From NCBI RefSeq assembly GCF_900580675.1, contig NZ_UTBG01000026.1:1-64000 (forward strand): a stretch of 64,000 nucleotides of DNA, read 5' to 3'. The translations under genes were made by a program, and so were the position numbers. The notes under the pieces were generated by a model. The model saw only the letters and a list, made by a program, of their open reading frames with translations. It was not told where the DNA came from and did no database searches. The DNA is from Pseudomonas viridiflava (lineage in GTDB: Bacteria; Pseudomonadota; Gammaproteobacteria; Pseudomonadales; Pseudomonadaceae). Shown piece by piece: positions 1 through 9,826 of the stretch; position 1 is the stretch's first letter, and each line of letters begins with the position of its first letter.

Positions 1-444
1 CTGCGTCATGACAAGCCGGCTCGCAAGGTCATCAAGCAGGCGCGATGGCTGTTGCTGCGCAATCCGCAGAATCTGAAAACGCCGGAACAACAGGTTCGTT
101 TGCAGGATTTGTTGGCGGCCAACCAATCGCTGATGACGGTTTATTTGATGAAGGCTGAGCTCAAAACGCTCTGGACAGCGAGCGCTGCCTGGGCTTGGCG
201 ATCGGCCTGGAAACAATGGCTGCGCCATGCTCATGAAAGCGAAATACCGGCTCTGGTGCAGTTTGCCAAACGGCTAAAGGGTTACTGGCGAGGCATCGTA
301 AGCCGGGTGCGCTGGCCGATGCATACCGGTCAGTTGGAAGGAATAAACAATCGAATAAAGGTGATCAAGCGGATGGCGTACGGTTACCGGGATAGCGAGT
401 TCTTTTTCATGAAGATCAAGAGCGTCTTTCCCGGTAATCCGTGA
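1..444 (+). CDS. ISL3-family transposase, C-terminal part (5' end outside window)
   Basis: The frame is open from base 1, so only the last 147 codons are visible. The C-terminus, with the phrase GQLEGINNRIKVIKRMAYGY and the following residues through SEFFFMKIKS, is the typical end of the DDE transposases of the ISL3 family (formerly IS204/IS1001/IS1096/IS1165). The final catalytic Glu is expected in the LEG motif. The protein would cut and paste its own insertion sequence. The stop lies six bases before the apparent right end of the element at 450. The rest of the gene, and whether it is intact, cannot be judged here. Family assignment is fairly sure; the specific IS name is not known. Confidence 0.85.
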   Translation: MRHDKPARKVIKQARWLLLRNPQNLKTPEQQVRLQDLLAANQSLMTVYLMKAELKTLWTASAAWAWRSAWKQWLRHAHESEIPALVQFAKRLKGYWRGIVSRVRWPMHTGQLEGINNRIKVIKRMAYGYRDSEFFFMKIKSVFPGNP

Positions 445-450
445 AGAACC
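1..450 (+). mobile_element. Right end of an ISL3-type insertion sequence
   Basis: After the transposase stop the sequence ends in tttcccggtaatccgtgaag followed by aacc. Read on the minus strand it starts GGTTCTTCACGG, which fits the GG-T-TTC-type terminal inverted repeat of ISL3 elements. The junction is placed at 450 because a run of exactly eight A follows, and ISL3 elements make 8-bp target duplications. The left end is outside the window, so the boundary is an inference. Confidence 0.6.
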
Positions 451-458
451 AAAAAAAA
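451..458. repeat. Possible 8-bp target-site duplication (A8)
   Basis: Eight A residues directly follow the putative IS end. An A/T-only 8-bp target is what ISL3 elements often choose. The partner copy would lie at the left end of the element, outside the window. Confidence 0.4.
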
Positions 459-485
459 GCCCGACTCGTGAGAGACGGGCTTTTT
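451..485 (-). terminator. Rho-independent terminator of rpmB-rpmG
   Basis: On the minus strand an AGCCCGTCTC / GAGTCGGGCT-type hairpin (stem arms at 459-464 and 475-480, plus strand AGCCCG...CGGGCT) is followed by a run of T formed by the A8 at 451-458. It sits 19 bases past the rpmG stop. The U tract is the same A/T run that abuts the insertion sequence. Confidence 0.8.
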
Positions 486-503
486 CACAAGGAGGAAAAT
501 CAA

Positions 504-659
504 TTACTTGATTTTGCCTTCTTTGTAGATCACGTGCTTGCGAACGCGCGGGTCGAACATTTTCTTTTCGAGCTTGTCCGGGGTAGTACGCTTGTTCTTG
601 TCGGTAGTGTAGAAGTGACCAGTACCGGCGCTAGAGATCATTCGAATCAATTCACGCAT
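504..659 (-). CDS. rpmG: 50S ribosomal protein L33
   Basis: A 51-aa basic protein beginning [20 protein letters not shown] and ending KEGKIK, the normal length and sequence type of the Pseudomonas L33 protein of the large ribosomal subunit. It lacks the CxxC zinc pairs, so it is the zinc-independent form. It lies 11 bases downstream of rpmB on the same strand, the conserved bacterial rpmB-rpmG operon, and is followed by a terminator. The start is set by the family N-terminus and by an AGGAGC ribosome binding site just upstream. Confidence 0.95.
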   Translation of the reverse strand: MRELIRMISSAGTGHFYTTDKNKRTTPDKLEKKMFDPRVRKHVIYKEGKIK

Positions 660-670
660 GATAGAGCTCC

Positions 671-904
671 TTAGATCTTGCCAGCGGCACGGATTTCGGC
701 CAGCACGACAGTGATGCCACGCTTGTCGATGATACGCATGCCTTTGGCAGATACACGCAGGCGAACGAAACGTTTCTCTTCTTCAACCCAGAAGCGGTGA
801 TGCTGCAGGTTCGGCAGGAAACGACGACGGGTTTTGTTATTTGCGTGGGAAATGTTATTCCCAGTCACCGGACCCTTACCGGTAACTTGACAGACTCTCG
901 ACAT
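671..904 (-). CDS. rpmB: 50S ribosomal protein L28
   Basis: A 77-aa basic protein, [20 protein letters not shown]..., matching the family along its whole length: the SRVCQVTGK start, the [10 protein letters not shown] rRNA-binding stretch and the C-terminal [14 protein letters not shown]. It is a structural protein of the large subunit. It is first in an operon with rpmG, 11 bases apart. Its upstream leader can fold into two competing hairpins (about 925-948), a possible control element. Confidence 0.95.
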   Translation of the reverse strand: MSRVCQVTGKGPVTGNNISHANNKTRRRFLPNLQHHRFWVEEEKRFVRLRVSAKGMRIIDKRGITVVLAEIRAAGKI

Positions 905-1362
905 GCCTCAGCCCTCTAAAACCACATGCCCAACCCGGCATGGGTTGGCCGCTTAATCTCTCAGTCATTTGGCGCCAGGCGCCGCGTTTCTTTAAGGGTC
1001 TTACCGGCTACACCTACAGTGAAGGAACCGGGCCCCTAGAAAAGAGCGCTGCTTTATACCAGAAAGACCCCAGTGCAACAACAGCCCGTGTGTTTTTACC
1101 GGCTTAAATCTCGCCGGCAGCCGCCCGAACCGTTGCCAGGAGGGGCCGCTGCATCAGCCGACCGCTCGTCGCACAGAATGATTTACAACGCCCGCGCGCG
1201 CAGTGAAGCGCACGGCGAAACGCGCTGAGGCGCCATCAAAACAGCATTTGAGGCAAAAGCACAGGCAAAAATGGACTAGTCATTTATCAAACAGACCACT
1301 ACGGTAGGACTTTTCCAGACTGCACTCGCAGATGGGCCTTCGATCTGCAAAGGAAACCGAAC
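905..1362. other. Noncoding gap between rpmB and the peptide-binding protein
   Basis: No convincing gene lies in these 458 bases. Close to rpmB, CATGCC (925-930) can pair with GGCATG (937-942), or CCAACCC (30-36 of the 900s) can pair with GGGTTGG (942-948); the two folds exclude each other. The rest should hold the divergent promoters of rpmB and of the transporter gene, but I see no clear -35/-10 pair. An AAAGGA ribosome binding site precedes the ATG at 1363. Confidence 0.5.
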
Positions 1363-2955
1363 ATGCGCCTCGCTGCCCTACCGCTATTGCTAGCCCCTCT
1401 ATTTATCGCCCCGCTGGCCTCTGCCGCCAGCAACCTGAGCGTCTGCACCGAGGCCAGCCCCGAAGGGTTCGATGTGGTGCAGTACAACTCGCTGACCACC
1501 ACCAACGCCTCGGCCGATGTGCTGATGAACCGCCTGGTGGACTACGACGCGGCCAGTGGCAAACTGGTGCCCAGCCTGGCGGACAGCTGGCAAGTCTCGC
1601 CGGATGGCCTGACCTACACCTTCAAACTGCACCCGGACGTAAAATTCCATCGCACCGAATATTTCACCCCAAGCCGCACCCTGACTGCCGAAGACGTACG
1701 CTTCAGCTTCGAACGCATGCTCGACCCGGCCAACCCCTGGCACAAGATCGCCCAGAGCGGCTTCCCGCATGCGCAGTCCCTGCAATTACCGACACTGGTC
1801 AAGAAAATCGATGCCCTCGACCCGCTGACCGTGCGCTTTACCCTGGACCATGCCGACTCGACCTTCCTCGCCGCACTGAGCATGGGCTTTGCCTCGATCT
1901 ACCCGGCCGAATACGCCGACAAACTGCTCAAGGCCGGCACCCCGGAGAAACTCAACAGCCAGCCGATCGGCACCGGGCCGTTCATCTTCAGCCGTTTCCA
2001 GAAGGATGCCGTGGTGCGCTACAAAGGCAACCCGGACTACTTCGGCGGCAAACCGGCTGTGGATAACTTGATCTTCGCGATTACTCCCGACGCCAACGTG
2101 CGCCTGCAGAAGCTCAAGCGTGACGAATGCCAGATCGCACTCTCGCCCAAACCCCTGGATGTAGGCGAAGCCGAAAAAGAACCCGCGCTCAAGGTGGAAA
2201 AAACCGCAGCCTTCATGACGGCCTTCGTCGCCATTAACAGCCAGCATCCACCGCTGGACAAGCCCGAAGTACGCCAGGCCATCAATCTGGCCTTCGATAA
2301 AGGCAGCTACCTCAAGGCCGTGTTTGAAGGCACCGCCGAAGCCGCCAACGGCCCCTACCCGCCGAACACCTGGAGCTACGCCAAAGACTTGCCGGGTTAT
2401 CCACAGGACCTCGCCAAGGCCAAGGCCCTGTTGGCCCGAGCCGGCCTCAAGGACGGCTTCAAGACCACCATTTGGACCCGCCCCACCGGCAGCCTGTTGA
2501 ACCCCAATCCGAACCTCGGCGCGCAACTGCTGCAGGCGGACCTGGCCAAGGTCGGCATCCAGGCGGAAATCCGCGTGATCGAATGGGGCGAGCTGATTCG
2601 CCGCGCAAAAGCGGGCGAGCATGACCTGCTGTTCATGGGCTGGGCCGGCGACAACGGCGACCCGGATAACTTCCTGACCCCGCAGTTCTCCTGCGCGGCG
2701 GTTAAATCCGGGACCAACTTCGCCCGCTACTGCGACCCTGCGCTGGACAAGCTGATCAGCGCCGGCAAGACCACCAGCGAGCAAGGCGTGCGCAGCAAGC
2801 TGTATCAGCAGGCCCAGGCGCAAATCCAGCAACAGGCGCTGTGGCTGCCGCTGGCGCACCCGACCGCATTTGCCCTCGCGCGCAAAAATGTCGAGGGGTA
2901 CCAGGTGAGCCCGTTCGGGCGCCAGGACTTCTCCAAAGTCAGCGTCAAGCCTTGA
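1363..2955 (+). CDS. ABC transporter periplasmic peptide-binding protein (SBP_bac_5 family)
   Basis: A 530-aa protein with an N-terminal signal peptide (residues 1-21, hydrophobic and ending ASA) and no lipobox. The mature part reads as a DppA/OppA-like solute-binding protein, with LVDYDAASGKLVPSLADSW, then the DGLTYTFKLHPDVKFH block and AEDVRFSFERMLDP, which are signature regions of family 5. It probably binds dipeptides or short peptides in the periplasm for an ABC importer. No permease or ATPase gene is next to it, so it must work with components encoded elsewhere. A strong hairpin follows the stop. The substrate cannot be read from the sequence. Confidence 0.88.
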   Translation: MRLAALPLLLAPLFIAPLASAASNLSVCTEASPEGFDVVQYNSLTTTNASADVLMNRLVDYDAASGKLVPSLADSWQVSPDGLTYTFKLHPDVKFHRTEYFTPSRTLTAEDVRFSFERMLDPANPWHKIAQSGFPHAQSLQLPTLVKKIDALDPLTVRFTLDHADSTFLAALSMGFASIYPAEYADKLLKAGTPEKLNSQPIGTGPFIFSRFQKDAVVRYKGNPDYFGGKPAVDNLIFAITPDANVRLQKLKRDECQIALSPKPLDVGEAEKEPALKVEKTAAFMTAFVAINSQHPPLDKPEVRQAINLAFDKGSYLKAVFEGTAEAANGPYPPNTWSYAKDLPGYPQDLAKAKALLARAGLKDGFKTTIWTRPTGSLLNPNPNLGAQLLQADLAKVGIQAEIRVIEWGELIRRAKAGEHDLLFMGWAGDNGDPDNFLTPQFSCAAVKSGTNFARYCDPALDKLISAGKTTSEQGVRSKLYQQAQAQIQQQALWLPLAHPTAFALARKNVEGYQVSPFGRQDFSKVSVKP

Positions 2956-2961
2956 GCACCT

Positions 2962-2986
2962 AACCCCGCCCCCACCGGGCGGGGTT
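2962..2986 (+). terminator. Hairpin between convergent transporter gene and radC
   Basis: AACCCCGCCC (2962-2971) pairs perfectly with GGGCGGGGTT (2977-2986) around a 5-base loop. The right arm overlaps the radC stop codon. There is no long T run on either strand, so efficiency is uncertain. Confidence 0.6.
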
Positions 2987-3659
2987 ACATCCAGCCATAT
3001 TCGACCATCGACAAGGGGTCTCCATCGCCTACGATGATGTGATCGAGCACCCGCACGTCCACCAGTTCCAAAGCCTTTTGCAGCAACTTGGTCAATTTTC
3101 GATCAGCCGCGCTGGGCTCCGCGATACCGGAAGGGTGGTTGTGGCACAGGATCAGCGCCGCCGCGTTGTAGGCCAAGGCGCGCTTGACCACTTGCCGCGG
3201 GTATACAACGGCGGCGTCGATGGTGCCTTCGGACAATGCTTCAAAGCCCAGCACCCGGTGCTTGGAGTCGAGAAACAGGCAACCGAAGATCTCGTGGGGC
3301 TCATGGCGCAACAGCGCCTTGAGGTAATCACGCACGGCCACCGGGCTTTCCAGTACCGAATCACTGCGCAGCCGTTCGGCCAAATGACGCCGGGACATTT
3401 CCAGCACAGCCTGCAATTGCGCAAACTTCGCCGGTCCCAGGCCTAAATGCTGGCTGAACAGTGCCTGGCTGGCTTCCAACAACGCGCGCAAGCCACCGAA
3501 TTGCGCCAGCAGATGGCGCGCCAGGTCCACCGCGCTCTTACCGGAAACCCCGGTGCGCAGGAAGATTGCCAGCAATTCGGCATCGGACAGGCTCGCTGCG
3601 CCCCACTCCAACAGTTTCTCCCTGGGCCGTTCTGCCGCCGGCCAATCGCGAATACTCAT
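2985..3659 (-). CDS. radC: RadC family protein (JAB/MPN domain)
   Basis: The start is set at 3659 ([16 protein letters not shown]), giving 224 aa, the usual family length; a GGAGGTGG ribosome binding site precedes it. An upstream-extended reading has no family support. The N-terminal helix-hairpin-helix part (about 1-100) is followed by a JAB1/MPN-like metalloprotein domain with the metal-binding motif CHNHPSG...SAADRKLT. The protein was first linked to DNA repair, but its true role is unsettled. It is divergent from coaBC, with 152 bases between. Confidence 0.93.
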   Translation of the reverse strand: MSIRDWPAAERPREKLLEWGAASLSDAELLAIFLRTGVSGKSAVDLARHLLAQFGGLRALLEASQALFSQHLGLGPAKFAQLQAVLEMSRRHLAERLRSDSVLESPVAVRDYLKALLRHEPHEIFGCLFLDSKHRVLGFEALSEGTIDAAVVYPRQVVKRALAYNAAALILCHNHPSGIAEPSAADRKLTKLLQKALELVDVRVLDHIIVGDGDPLSMVEYGWM

Positions 3660-3811
3660 TCCACCTCCCTTTCCCTGTGCGCCGTGTGCGCCGCTGTTGC
3701 AGGGCGGACGCTGTGTTATCGTAGGCCCTCTTTTTTGCATGCGATTTCCCCTGGGGAGGGGGCATCGCACGCGCCATTGAACTGGCATCACTGAACTGGA
3801 AAGGCAAACCA

Positions 3812-5020
3812 ATGCAGCGTCTGTATCGGAAACGCATCGTTCTCGGCGTCGGCGGCGGCATTGCCGCCTACAAGAGCGCAGAGCTGGTCCGCAGGCTCCT
3901 CGACCAGGGCGCCGAAGTGCGCGTGGTCATGACTCGCGGCGGCAGTGAGTTCATCACCCCGCTGACCATGCAGGCCCTCTCCGGCCACCCGGTTCACCTC
4001 GACCTGCTGGACCCGGCAGCGGAAGCCGCGATGGGCCATATCGAGCTGGCCAAATGGGCCGACCTGGTGCTGATCGCCCCGGCCACCGCCGACTTGATCG
4101 CCCGCCTGGCCCAAGGCATCGCCGATGACCTGCTGACCACCCTGGTGCTGGCCACCGACGCCACCGTCGCCATCGCCCCGGCCATGAACCAGGCCATGTG
4201 GCGCGACCCGGCCACCCAGGCCAACACTCAACTTCTGCAAAGCCGTGGCCTCAAGGTGTTCGGCCCGGCATCCGGCAGCCAGGCCTGCGGCGATGTGGGC
4301 ATGGGCCGCATGCTCGAAGCCACCGACCTGGCGCTGTGCGCCGCCGAGTGTTTCCAGCACCTGGCCCTGACCGGCAAGCACGTGCTGATCACCGCGGGCC
4401 CGACCCAGGAAAACATCGACCCAGTGCGCTACATCACCAACCATAGCTCAGGGAAAATGGGCTTCGCCCTGGCGGAAGCGGCGGTCGAGGCAGGCGCACG
4501 TGTGACCTTGATCACCGGCCCGGTGCATTTGCCGACGCCTGATCGGGTCACGCGCATCGACGTAGTCAGCGCCCGGGACATGTTGGCGGCCTGTGAGGCG
4601 GCGATTCCCTGCGATCTGTTTATCGCTTCGGCAGCGGTTGCAGACTACCGCCCGGAAGTCGTCGCCCCGCAAAAGCTTAAGAAAGACCCTACAAGCGGTG
4701 ACGGCCTGCTCCTGCAAATGGTGCGCAACCCGGACATCCTGGCCACCATCGCCACGCGTGCGGACCGTCCGTTCAGTGTCGGCTTCGCCGCCGAGACCGA
4801 GCACTTGCTGGACTACGCCGCTCGCAAATTGAAAGATAAAAACCTCGACCTGATCGTTGCCAATGATGTCGCCAACCCGAGCATCGGCTTCAACAGCGAG
4901 GAAAATGCCATCAGCGTGATCGACCGCGAGTTGCACGCCACCGTTTTCGCCCAGACCAGCAAGGGCAAGATTGCCCGCCAACTGATCTCTTTTATCGCCC
5001 AACGGCTGAACCAGGTTTAA
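3812..5020 (+). CDS. coaBC: Bifunctional phosphopantothenoylcysteine decarboxylase / phosphopantothenate-cysteine ligase
   Basis: A 402-aa cytosolic enzyme that performs two consecutive steps of coenzyme A synthesis, joining cysteine to 4'-phosphopantothenate and then decarboxylating the product. The N-terminal half is the FMN-dependent CoaC domain ([27 protein letters not shown] with the active-site Cys). The C-terminal half is the CoaB ligase ([34 protein letters not shown]). It is followed by dut after five bases, as in most proteobacteria. Confidence 0.96.
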   Translation: MQRLYRKRIVLGVGGGIAAYKSAELVRRLLDQGAEVRVVMTRGGSEFITPLTMQALSGHPVHLDLLDPAAEAAMGHIELAKWADLVLIAPATADLIARLAQGIADDLLTTLVLATDATVAIAPAMNQAMWRDPATQANTQLLQSRGLKVFGPASGSQACGDVGMGRMLEATDLALCAAECFQHLALTGKHVLITAGPTQENIDPVRYITNHSSGKMGFALAEAAVEAGARVTLITGPVHLPTPDRVTRIDVVSARDMLAACEAAIPCDLFIASAAVADYRPEVVAPQKLKKDPTSGDGLLLQMVRNPDILATIATRADRPFSVGFAAETEHLLDYAARKLKDKNLDLIVANDVANPSIGFNSEENAISVIDRELHATVFAQTSKGKIARQLISFIAQRLNQV

Positions 5021-5025
5021 TTTCC

Positions 5026-5481
5026 ATGCACGCTTTGCAAGCCAAGATCCTCGACCCACGCATCGGCAACGAATTCCCGCTGCCGGCCTACGCCACGCCA
5101 GGCTCTGCCGGGCTGGACCTGCGCGCCATGCTCAAGCAGGACACTGTCCTTGAGCCGGGCCAGACCCTCCTGATCCCGACCGGCCTGTCGATCTACGTCG
5201 GCGACCCGGGCCTGGCGGCACTGATCCTGCCGCGCTCGGGCCTTGGCCACAAACACGGGATCGTGCTGGGCAACCTGGTCGGCCTGATCGATTCGGACTA
5301 CCAGGGCGAGCTGATGGTGTCGTGCTGGAACCGCGGCCAGACCGCGTTCAACATTGCTGTCGGCGAGCGCATTGCTCAGCTGGTGCTGGTGCCGGTGGTG
5401 CAGGCGCACTTCGAACTGGTCGAAGCGTTTGATGAAACTCAACGCGGCGCAGGTGGTTTTGGGCATTCCGGCAGCCACTGA
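5026..5481 (+). CDS. dut: Deoxyuridine 5'-triphosphate nucleotidohydrolase (dUTPase)
   Basis: A 151-aa protein of the trimeric dUTPase family, which splits dUTP into dUMP and pyrophosphate so that uracil is kept out of DNA and dUMP is supplied for dTMP synthesis. All five motifs are visible: [35 protein letters not shown] and the glycine-rich [10 protein letters not shown] tail that closes over the substrate. It lies five bases after coaBC and is probably co-transcribed. The 264 bases to algC hold no convincing gene. Confidence 0.96.
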   Translation: MHALQAKILDPRIGNEFPLPAYATPGSAGLDLRAMLKQDTVLEPGQTLLIPTGLSIYVGDPGLAALILPRSGLGHKHGIVLGNLVGLIDSDYQGELMVSCWNRGQTAFNIAVGERIAQLVLVPVVQAHFELVEAFDETQRGAGGFGHSGSH

Positions 5482-5745
5482 CTAAGCTGAATCTGGCCGG
5501 GGGACCGTGCCCGGCCAGACGCCACCGCATGGCTTTTCAGGATGAAGAATGCGCGGACTTAAACAGCGAGATTTCCGTAGAGAAATCAATGCATTACGCG
5601 ATCCAAAAGGCGGCGCCAGCACGCCGATGGCACTTTTGCACCACGAACTCTCTGCCGAAAACACCGTCATACCCTTCAGTTTGAGCCCGCCGGTCAGCCA
5701 CATTCAGGCCAGCTTTGCCCCTTTCAGATGGAGTTTCCCCCCGCG

Positions 5746-7143
5746 ATGAGTACCGCAGCCCGAGTAGCCCCAGCATTTCCCGACAGCATCTTTCGCGCCT
5801 ATGACATCCGTGGCGTGGTGCCCAAGACCCTGACCGCCGAAACCGCCTACTGGATCGGCCGCGCCATTGGCGCCCAGAGCCTGGCCCAGGGCGAGCCGAA
5901 CGTGTCGGTCGGCCGCGATGGTCGTTTGTCCGGCCCGGAACTGGTGGAGCAACTGATCCAGGGCCTGGCCGACAGCGGTTGCCATGTCAGCGACGTGGGC
6001 CTGGTGCCGACACCGGCGCTGTACTACGCGGCCAACGTACTGGCTGGCAAGTCCGGGGTGATGTTGACCGGCAGCCATAACCCGTCGGACTACAACGGTT
6101 TCAAGATTGTCATCGCCGGCGACACCCTCGCCAACGAACAGATCCAGGCCCTGCACACGCGCCTGAAAACCAACGACCTGACCAGCGGCGAAGGCAGCGT
6201 CACCAAAGTCGACATCCTGCAGCGCTACGCTGACGAAATCACGGGCGACGTCAAACTCGCGCGCCGCCTCAAAGTAGTGGTGGACTGCGGCAATGGCGCG
6301 GCCGGCGTGATCGCGCCGCAACTGCTCGAAGCCCTGAACTGTGAAGTGATCCCGCTGTTCTGCGATGTTGACGGCCACTTCCCGAACCATCACCCGGACC
6401 CGGGCAAGCCTGAGAACCTGGTGGACCTGATCGCCAAGGTCAAGGAAACCGGGGCTGACGTAGGCCTGGCCTTCGACGGTGACGGCGACCGCGTTGGCGT
6501 GGTGACTGAAACCGGCGAGATCGTGTTCCCGGATCGCCTGCTGATGCTGTTTGCCCGCGACGTCGTCGCGCGCAATGCCAACGCCGAAATCATTTTCGAC
6601 GTGAAATGCACCCGCCGCCTGACTCCGCTGATCAAGGAATACGGCGGTCGCCCGCTAATGTGGAAGACCGGTCACTCGTTGATCAAAAAGAAAATGAAGG
6701 AAACCGGCGCGCTGTTGGCCGGCGAAATGAGCGGCCACGTGTTCTTCAAGGAGCGCTGGTTCGGGTTTGACGACGGCATTTACAGCGCCGCTCGCCTGCT
6801 GGAGATCCTCAGCAAGGAAAAATCCACCGCGCAGGCGCTGTTTGAGACCTTCCCGAATGATATTTCTACGCCAGAGATCAATATCCATGTGACCGAGGAG
6901 AGCAAATTCAGCATCATTGACGCACTGCACGATGCGCAATGGGGTGAAGGCGCTGACCTGACCACCATTGATGGTGTGCGAGTCGATTACGCCAAAGGCT
7001 GGGGCCTGGTTCGCGCGTCCAACACCACACCGGTGCTGGTCCTGCGTTTCGAGGCGGATACCGAGGCTGAGTTGCAGCGCATCAAGGACGTGTTCCACGC
7101 CCAGTTGAAACGTGTTGCCCCTGATCTCCAATTACCGTTCTGA
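5746..7143 (+). CDS. algC: Phosphomannomutase / phosphoglucomutase
   Basis: The start at 5746 (MSTAARVAPAFPDSIF) matches the AlgC N-terminus and gives 465 aa; an in-frame upstream start at 5728 adds six residues without family support. The enzyme interconverts mannose and glucose 6- and 1-phosphates for alginate, LPS and rhamnolipid precursors. Key motifs are the phosphoserine loop TGSHNPSDYNG, the metal loop DGDGDRVG, the sugar-binding GEMSGH and the phosphate-binding RASNTTP. It lies 19 bases before argB, so the two may share a transcript. Confidence 0.96.
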   Translation: MSTAARVAPAFPDSIFRAYDIRGVVPKTLTAETAYWIGRAIGAQSLAQGEPNVSVGRDGRLSGPELVEQLIQGLADSGCHVSDVGLVPTPALYYAANVLAGKSGVMLTGSHNPSDYNGFKIVIAGDTLANEQIQALHTRLKTNDLTSGEGSVTKVDILQRYADEITGDVKLARRLKVVVDCGNGAAGVIAPQLLEALNCEVIPLFCDVDGHFPNHHPDPGKPENLVDLIAKVKETGADVGLAFDGDGDRVGVVTETGEIVFPDRLLMLFARDVVARNANAEIIFDVKCTRRLTPLIKEYGGRPLMWKTGHSLIKKKMKETGALLAGEMSGHVFFKERWFGFDDGIYSAARLLEILSKEKSTAQALFETFPNDISTPEINIHVTEESKFSIIDALHDAQWGEGADLTTIDGVRVDYAKGWGLVRASNTTPVLVLRFEADTEAELQRIKDVFHAQLKRVAPDLQLPF

Positions 7144-7162
7144 TTTTTTACCGGAGCCCTGA

Positions 7163-8068
<906 letters not shown>

Positions 8069-8080
8069 GCAGCAGAAACC

Positions 8081-8118
8081 AAAAGGCCCCGCTCAATCCA
8101 ATTGAGCGGGGCCTTTTT
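8081..8118 (+). terminator. Rho-independent terminator of argB
   Basis: AAAAGGCCCCGCTCAAT pairs with ATTGAGCGGGGCCTTTTT around the loop CCA, a 17-bp perfect stem followed by T5, 12 bases after the argB stop. Confidence 0.95.
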
Positions 8119-8148
8119 ATGAGATCTTCAAGGTGAAATGCAATCCAA

Positions 8149-8238
8149 TGTGGGAGCGGGCTTGCTCGCGAAGGCGGCGGGTCAGTCAACACATGTATCA
8201 ACTGAAAGCCGTATTCGCGAGCAAGCCCGCTCCCACAC
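8149..8238. repeat. REPIN (GGGAGCGGGCTTGCTCGCGAA type)
   Basis: Two inverted copies of TGTGGGAGCGGGCTTGCTCG, at 8149-8172 and 8213-8238, flank about 40 bases. This is the common doublet REP form of fluorescens-group genomes, mobilised in trans by RAYT transposases. It sits between the argB terminator and the pyrE stop. Confidence 0.92.
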
Positions 8239-8257
8239 AAGCCCGGCCCCCGCAGTC

Positions 8258-8905
8258 TTACTGAACGCCGAACTGCTCGCGGTACGCCTTGACCGCCGGC
8301 AGATGCTGCTTGAGCTGCGGGTCGTCTTCCAGGAACTGCAACACCTGGTTCAACGACACGATGCTCACCACCGGAATGCCGAAATCACGTTCCACTTCCT
8401 GGATCGCCGACAATTCGCCATTGCCGCGTTCCTGGCGGTTCAGCGCGATCAGCACGCCGGCAGCCTTGGCGCCTTCCTGCGACGCGATGATCTGCATCAC
8501 TTCACGGATGGCCGTGCCGGCGGTGATCACGTCGTCGATGATCAGCACATCACCCGTGAGCGGTGCGCCCACCAGGCTGCCGCCTTCGCCATGGGCCTTG
8601 GCCTCTTTGCGGTTGAAGCACCACGGCAGGTCCTGCCCATGGTGTTCAGCCAACGCCACGGCAGTAGCAGCCGCCAGGGGGATGCCCTTGTAGGCCGGGC
8701 CGAACAGCACGTCGAAGGAAATACCGCTTTCAACGATGGCCGCCGCGTAGAAACGACCCAGCTGAGCCAGGGCCGAACCCGAGTTGAACAAGCCTGCATT
8801 GAAGAAGTACGGGCTGGTGCGCCCGGACTTCAACGTGAACTCACCGAAGCGCAAAACGCCGCGATCGATGGCAAAACGAATGAAATCGCGTTGATACGCC
8901 TGCAT
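8258..8905 (-). CDS. pyrE: Orotate phosphoribosyltransferase
   Basis: The start at 8905 ([17 protein letters not shown]) gives 215 aa, the family length; an earlier frame start adds seven residues and is less likely. The enzyme joins orotate to PRPP to form OMP in pyrimidine synthesis. The PRPP-binding loop [14 protein letters not shown] and the [11 protein letters not shown] segment are clear. It is divergent from crc, the conserved pseudomonad arrangement, and the shared 82-base gap contains a perfect palindrome at 8950-8966. Confidence 0.95.
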   Translation of the reverse strand: MQAYQRDFIRFAIDRGVLRFGEFTLKSGRTSPYFFNAGLFNSGSALAQLGRFYAAAIVESGISFDVLFGPAYKGIPLAAATAVALAEHHGQDLPWCFNRKEAKAHGEGGSLVGAPLTGDVLIIDDVITAGTAIREVMQIIASQEGAKAAGVLIALNRQERGNGELSAIQEVERDFGIPVVSIVSLNQVLQFLEDDPQLKQHLPAVKAYREQFGVQ

Positions 8906-8949
8906 GAAAAAAGCCTCAGATACCACGGATTTAGCTAATTAGGTAGACG

Positions 8950-8966
8950 GCGTGTATCATACACGC
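8950..8966. promoter_or_regulatory. Perfect 17-bp palindrome between pyrE and crc
   Basis: GCGTGTAT and ATACACGC are 8-bp perfect inverted arms around a single central C. TATCAT within it could act as a -10 box toward crc and TATGAT toward pyrE. It may be an operator for a dimeric regulator or two overlapping promoters. Direct sequence observation; function inferred. Confidence 0.4.
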
Positions 8967-8987
8967 ACGCGATTTTTGGGGCCATTT

Positions 8988-9767
8988 ATGCGGATCATCA
9001 GTGTGAACGTTAATGGTATTCAGGCTGCAGTCGAGCGTGGTTTGCTCAGTTGGCTGCAAGCCCAGAATGCCGACGTCATCTGCCTGCAGGATACCCGCGC
9101 CTCCGCCTTTGAACTGGACGACCCAGCCTTCCAACTGGATGGCTACTTCCTTTATGCCTGCGATGCCGAAGTGCCCACCCAAGGTGGCGTGGCTTTGTAT
9201 TCGCGGTTGCAACCCAAGGCGGTCATCAGCGGCCTCGGCTTCGAGACAGCCGACCGCTACGGGCGCTACCTGCAAGCCGATTTCGATAAGGTCAGCATCG
9301 CGACCTTGCTGCTTCCTTCGGGGCAGAACGGCGATGAAGACTTGAACCAGAAGTTCAAGCTAATGGACGATTTCGCCCGTTATCTGGATAAACAGCGACG
9401 CAAACGTCGCGAGTACATTTATTGTGGCTCGCTGTACGTGGCGCAACAGAAGCTGGATATCAAGAACTGGCGCGACAGCCAACAATCCCCGGGCTTCCTC
9501 GCGCCGGAACGGGCCTGGATGGACGAGATTGTCGGCAACATGGGCTATGTGGATGCCCTGCGCGAAGTCAGCCGTGAAGGCGACCAGTACAGCTGGTGGC
9601 CCGACAATGAACAGGCTGAGATGCTCAACCTGGGCTGGCGTTTCGACTACCAGTTGCTGACCCCGGGTCTGCGCCGGTTCGTGCGCAGTGCACGCCTGCC
9701 GCGCCAGCCACGCTTCTCGCAGCACGCGCCGCTGATCGTGGACTACGACTGGACACTGACCATCTAA
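8988..9767 (+). CDS. crc: Catabolite repression control protein Crc
   Basis: The start at 8988 (MRIISVNVNGIQAAVERG) gives 259 aa, equal to Crc. An upstream start at 8952 would overlap the palindrome and is unlikely. Crc belongs to the exonuclease/endonuclease/phosphatase fold family but is not known as an active nuclease. It stabilises Hfq-RNA complexes on A-rich mRNA motifs to repress use of less-preferred carbon sources. The protein is nearly full-family in sequence, including the C-terminal SQHAPLIVDYDW. It is monocistronic, ending at a bidirectional terminator. Confidence 0.95.
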   Translation: MRIISVNVNGIQAAVERGLLSWLQAQNADVICLQDTRASAFELDDPAFQLDGYFLYACDAEVPTQGGVALYSRLQPKAVISGLGFETADRYGRYLQADFDKVSIATLLLPSGQNGDEDLNQKFKLMDDFARYLDKQRRKRREYIYCGSLYVAQQKLDIKNWRDSQQSPGFLAPERAWMDEIVGNMGYVDALREVSREGDQYSWWPDNEQAEMLNLGWRFDYQLLTPGLRRFVRSARLPRQPRFSQHAPLIVDYDWTLTI

Positions 9768-9785
9768 GGTCTTTTATCCAGACAC

Positions 9786-9815
9786 AAAAAAACCGACATC
9801 GCTGTCGGTTTTTTT
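9786..9815. terminator. Bidirectional terminator between crc and the DUF4870 gene
   Basis: A-rich AAAAACCGACA pairs with TGTCGGTTTTT around a short loop. A5-7 before and T7 after the stem let it terminate transcripts from both converging genes. Confidence 0.93.
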
Positions 9816-9826
9816 GTGGGCGTTCA

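Noticed and set aside
5549-5749. 66-codon frame between dut and algC
   Set aside because: Overlaps the algC start, no recognised family and no good ribosome binding site; it could be a small gene or chance, so it is not called.
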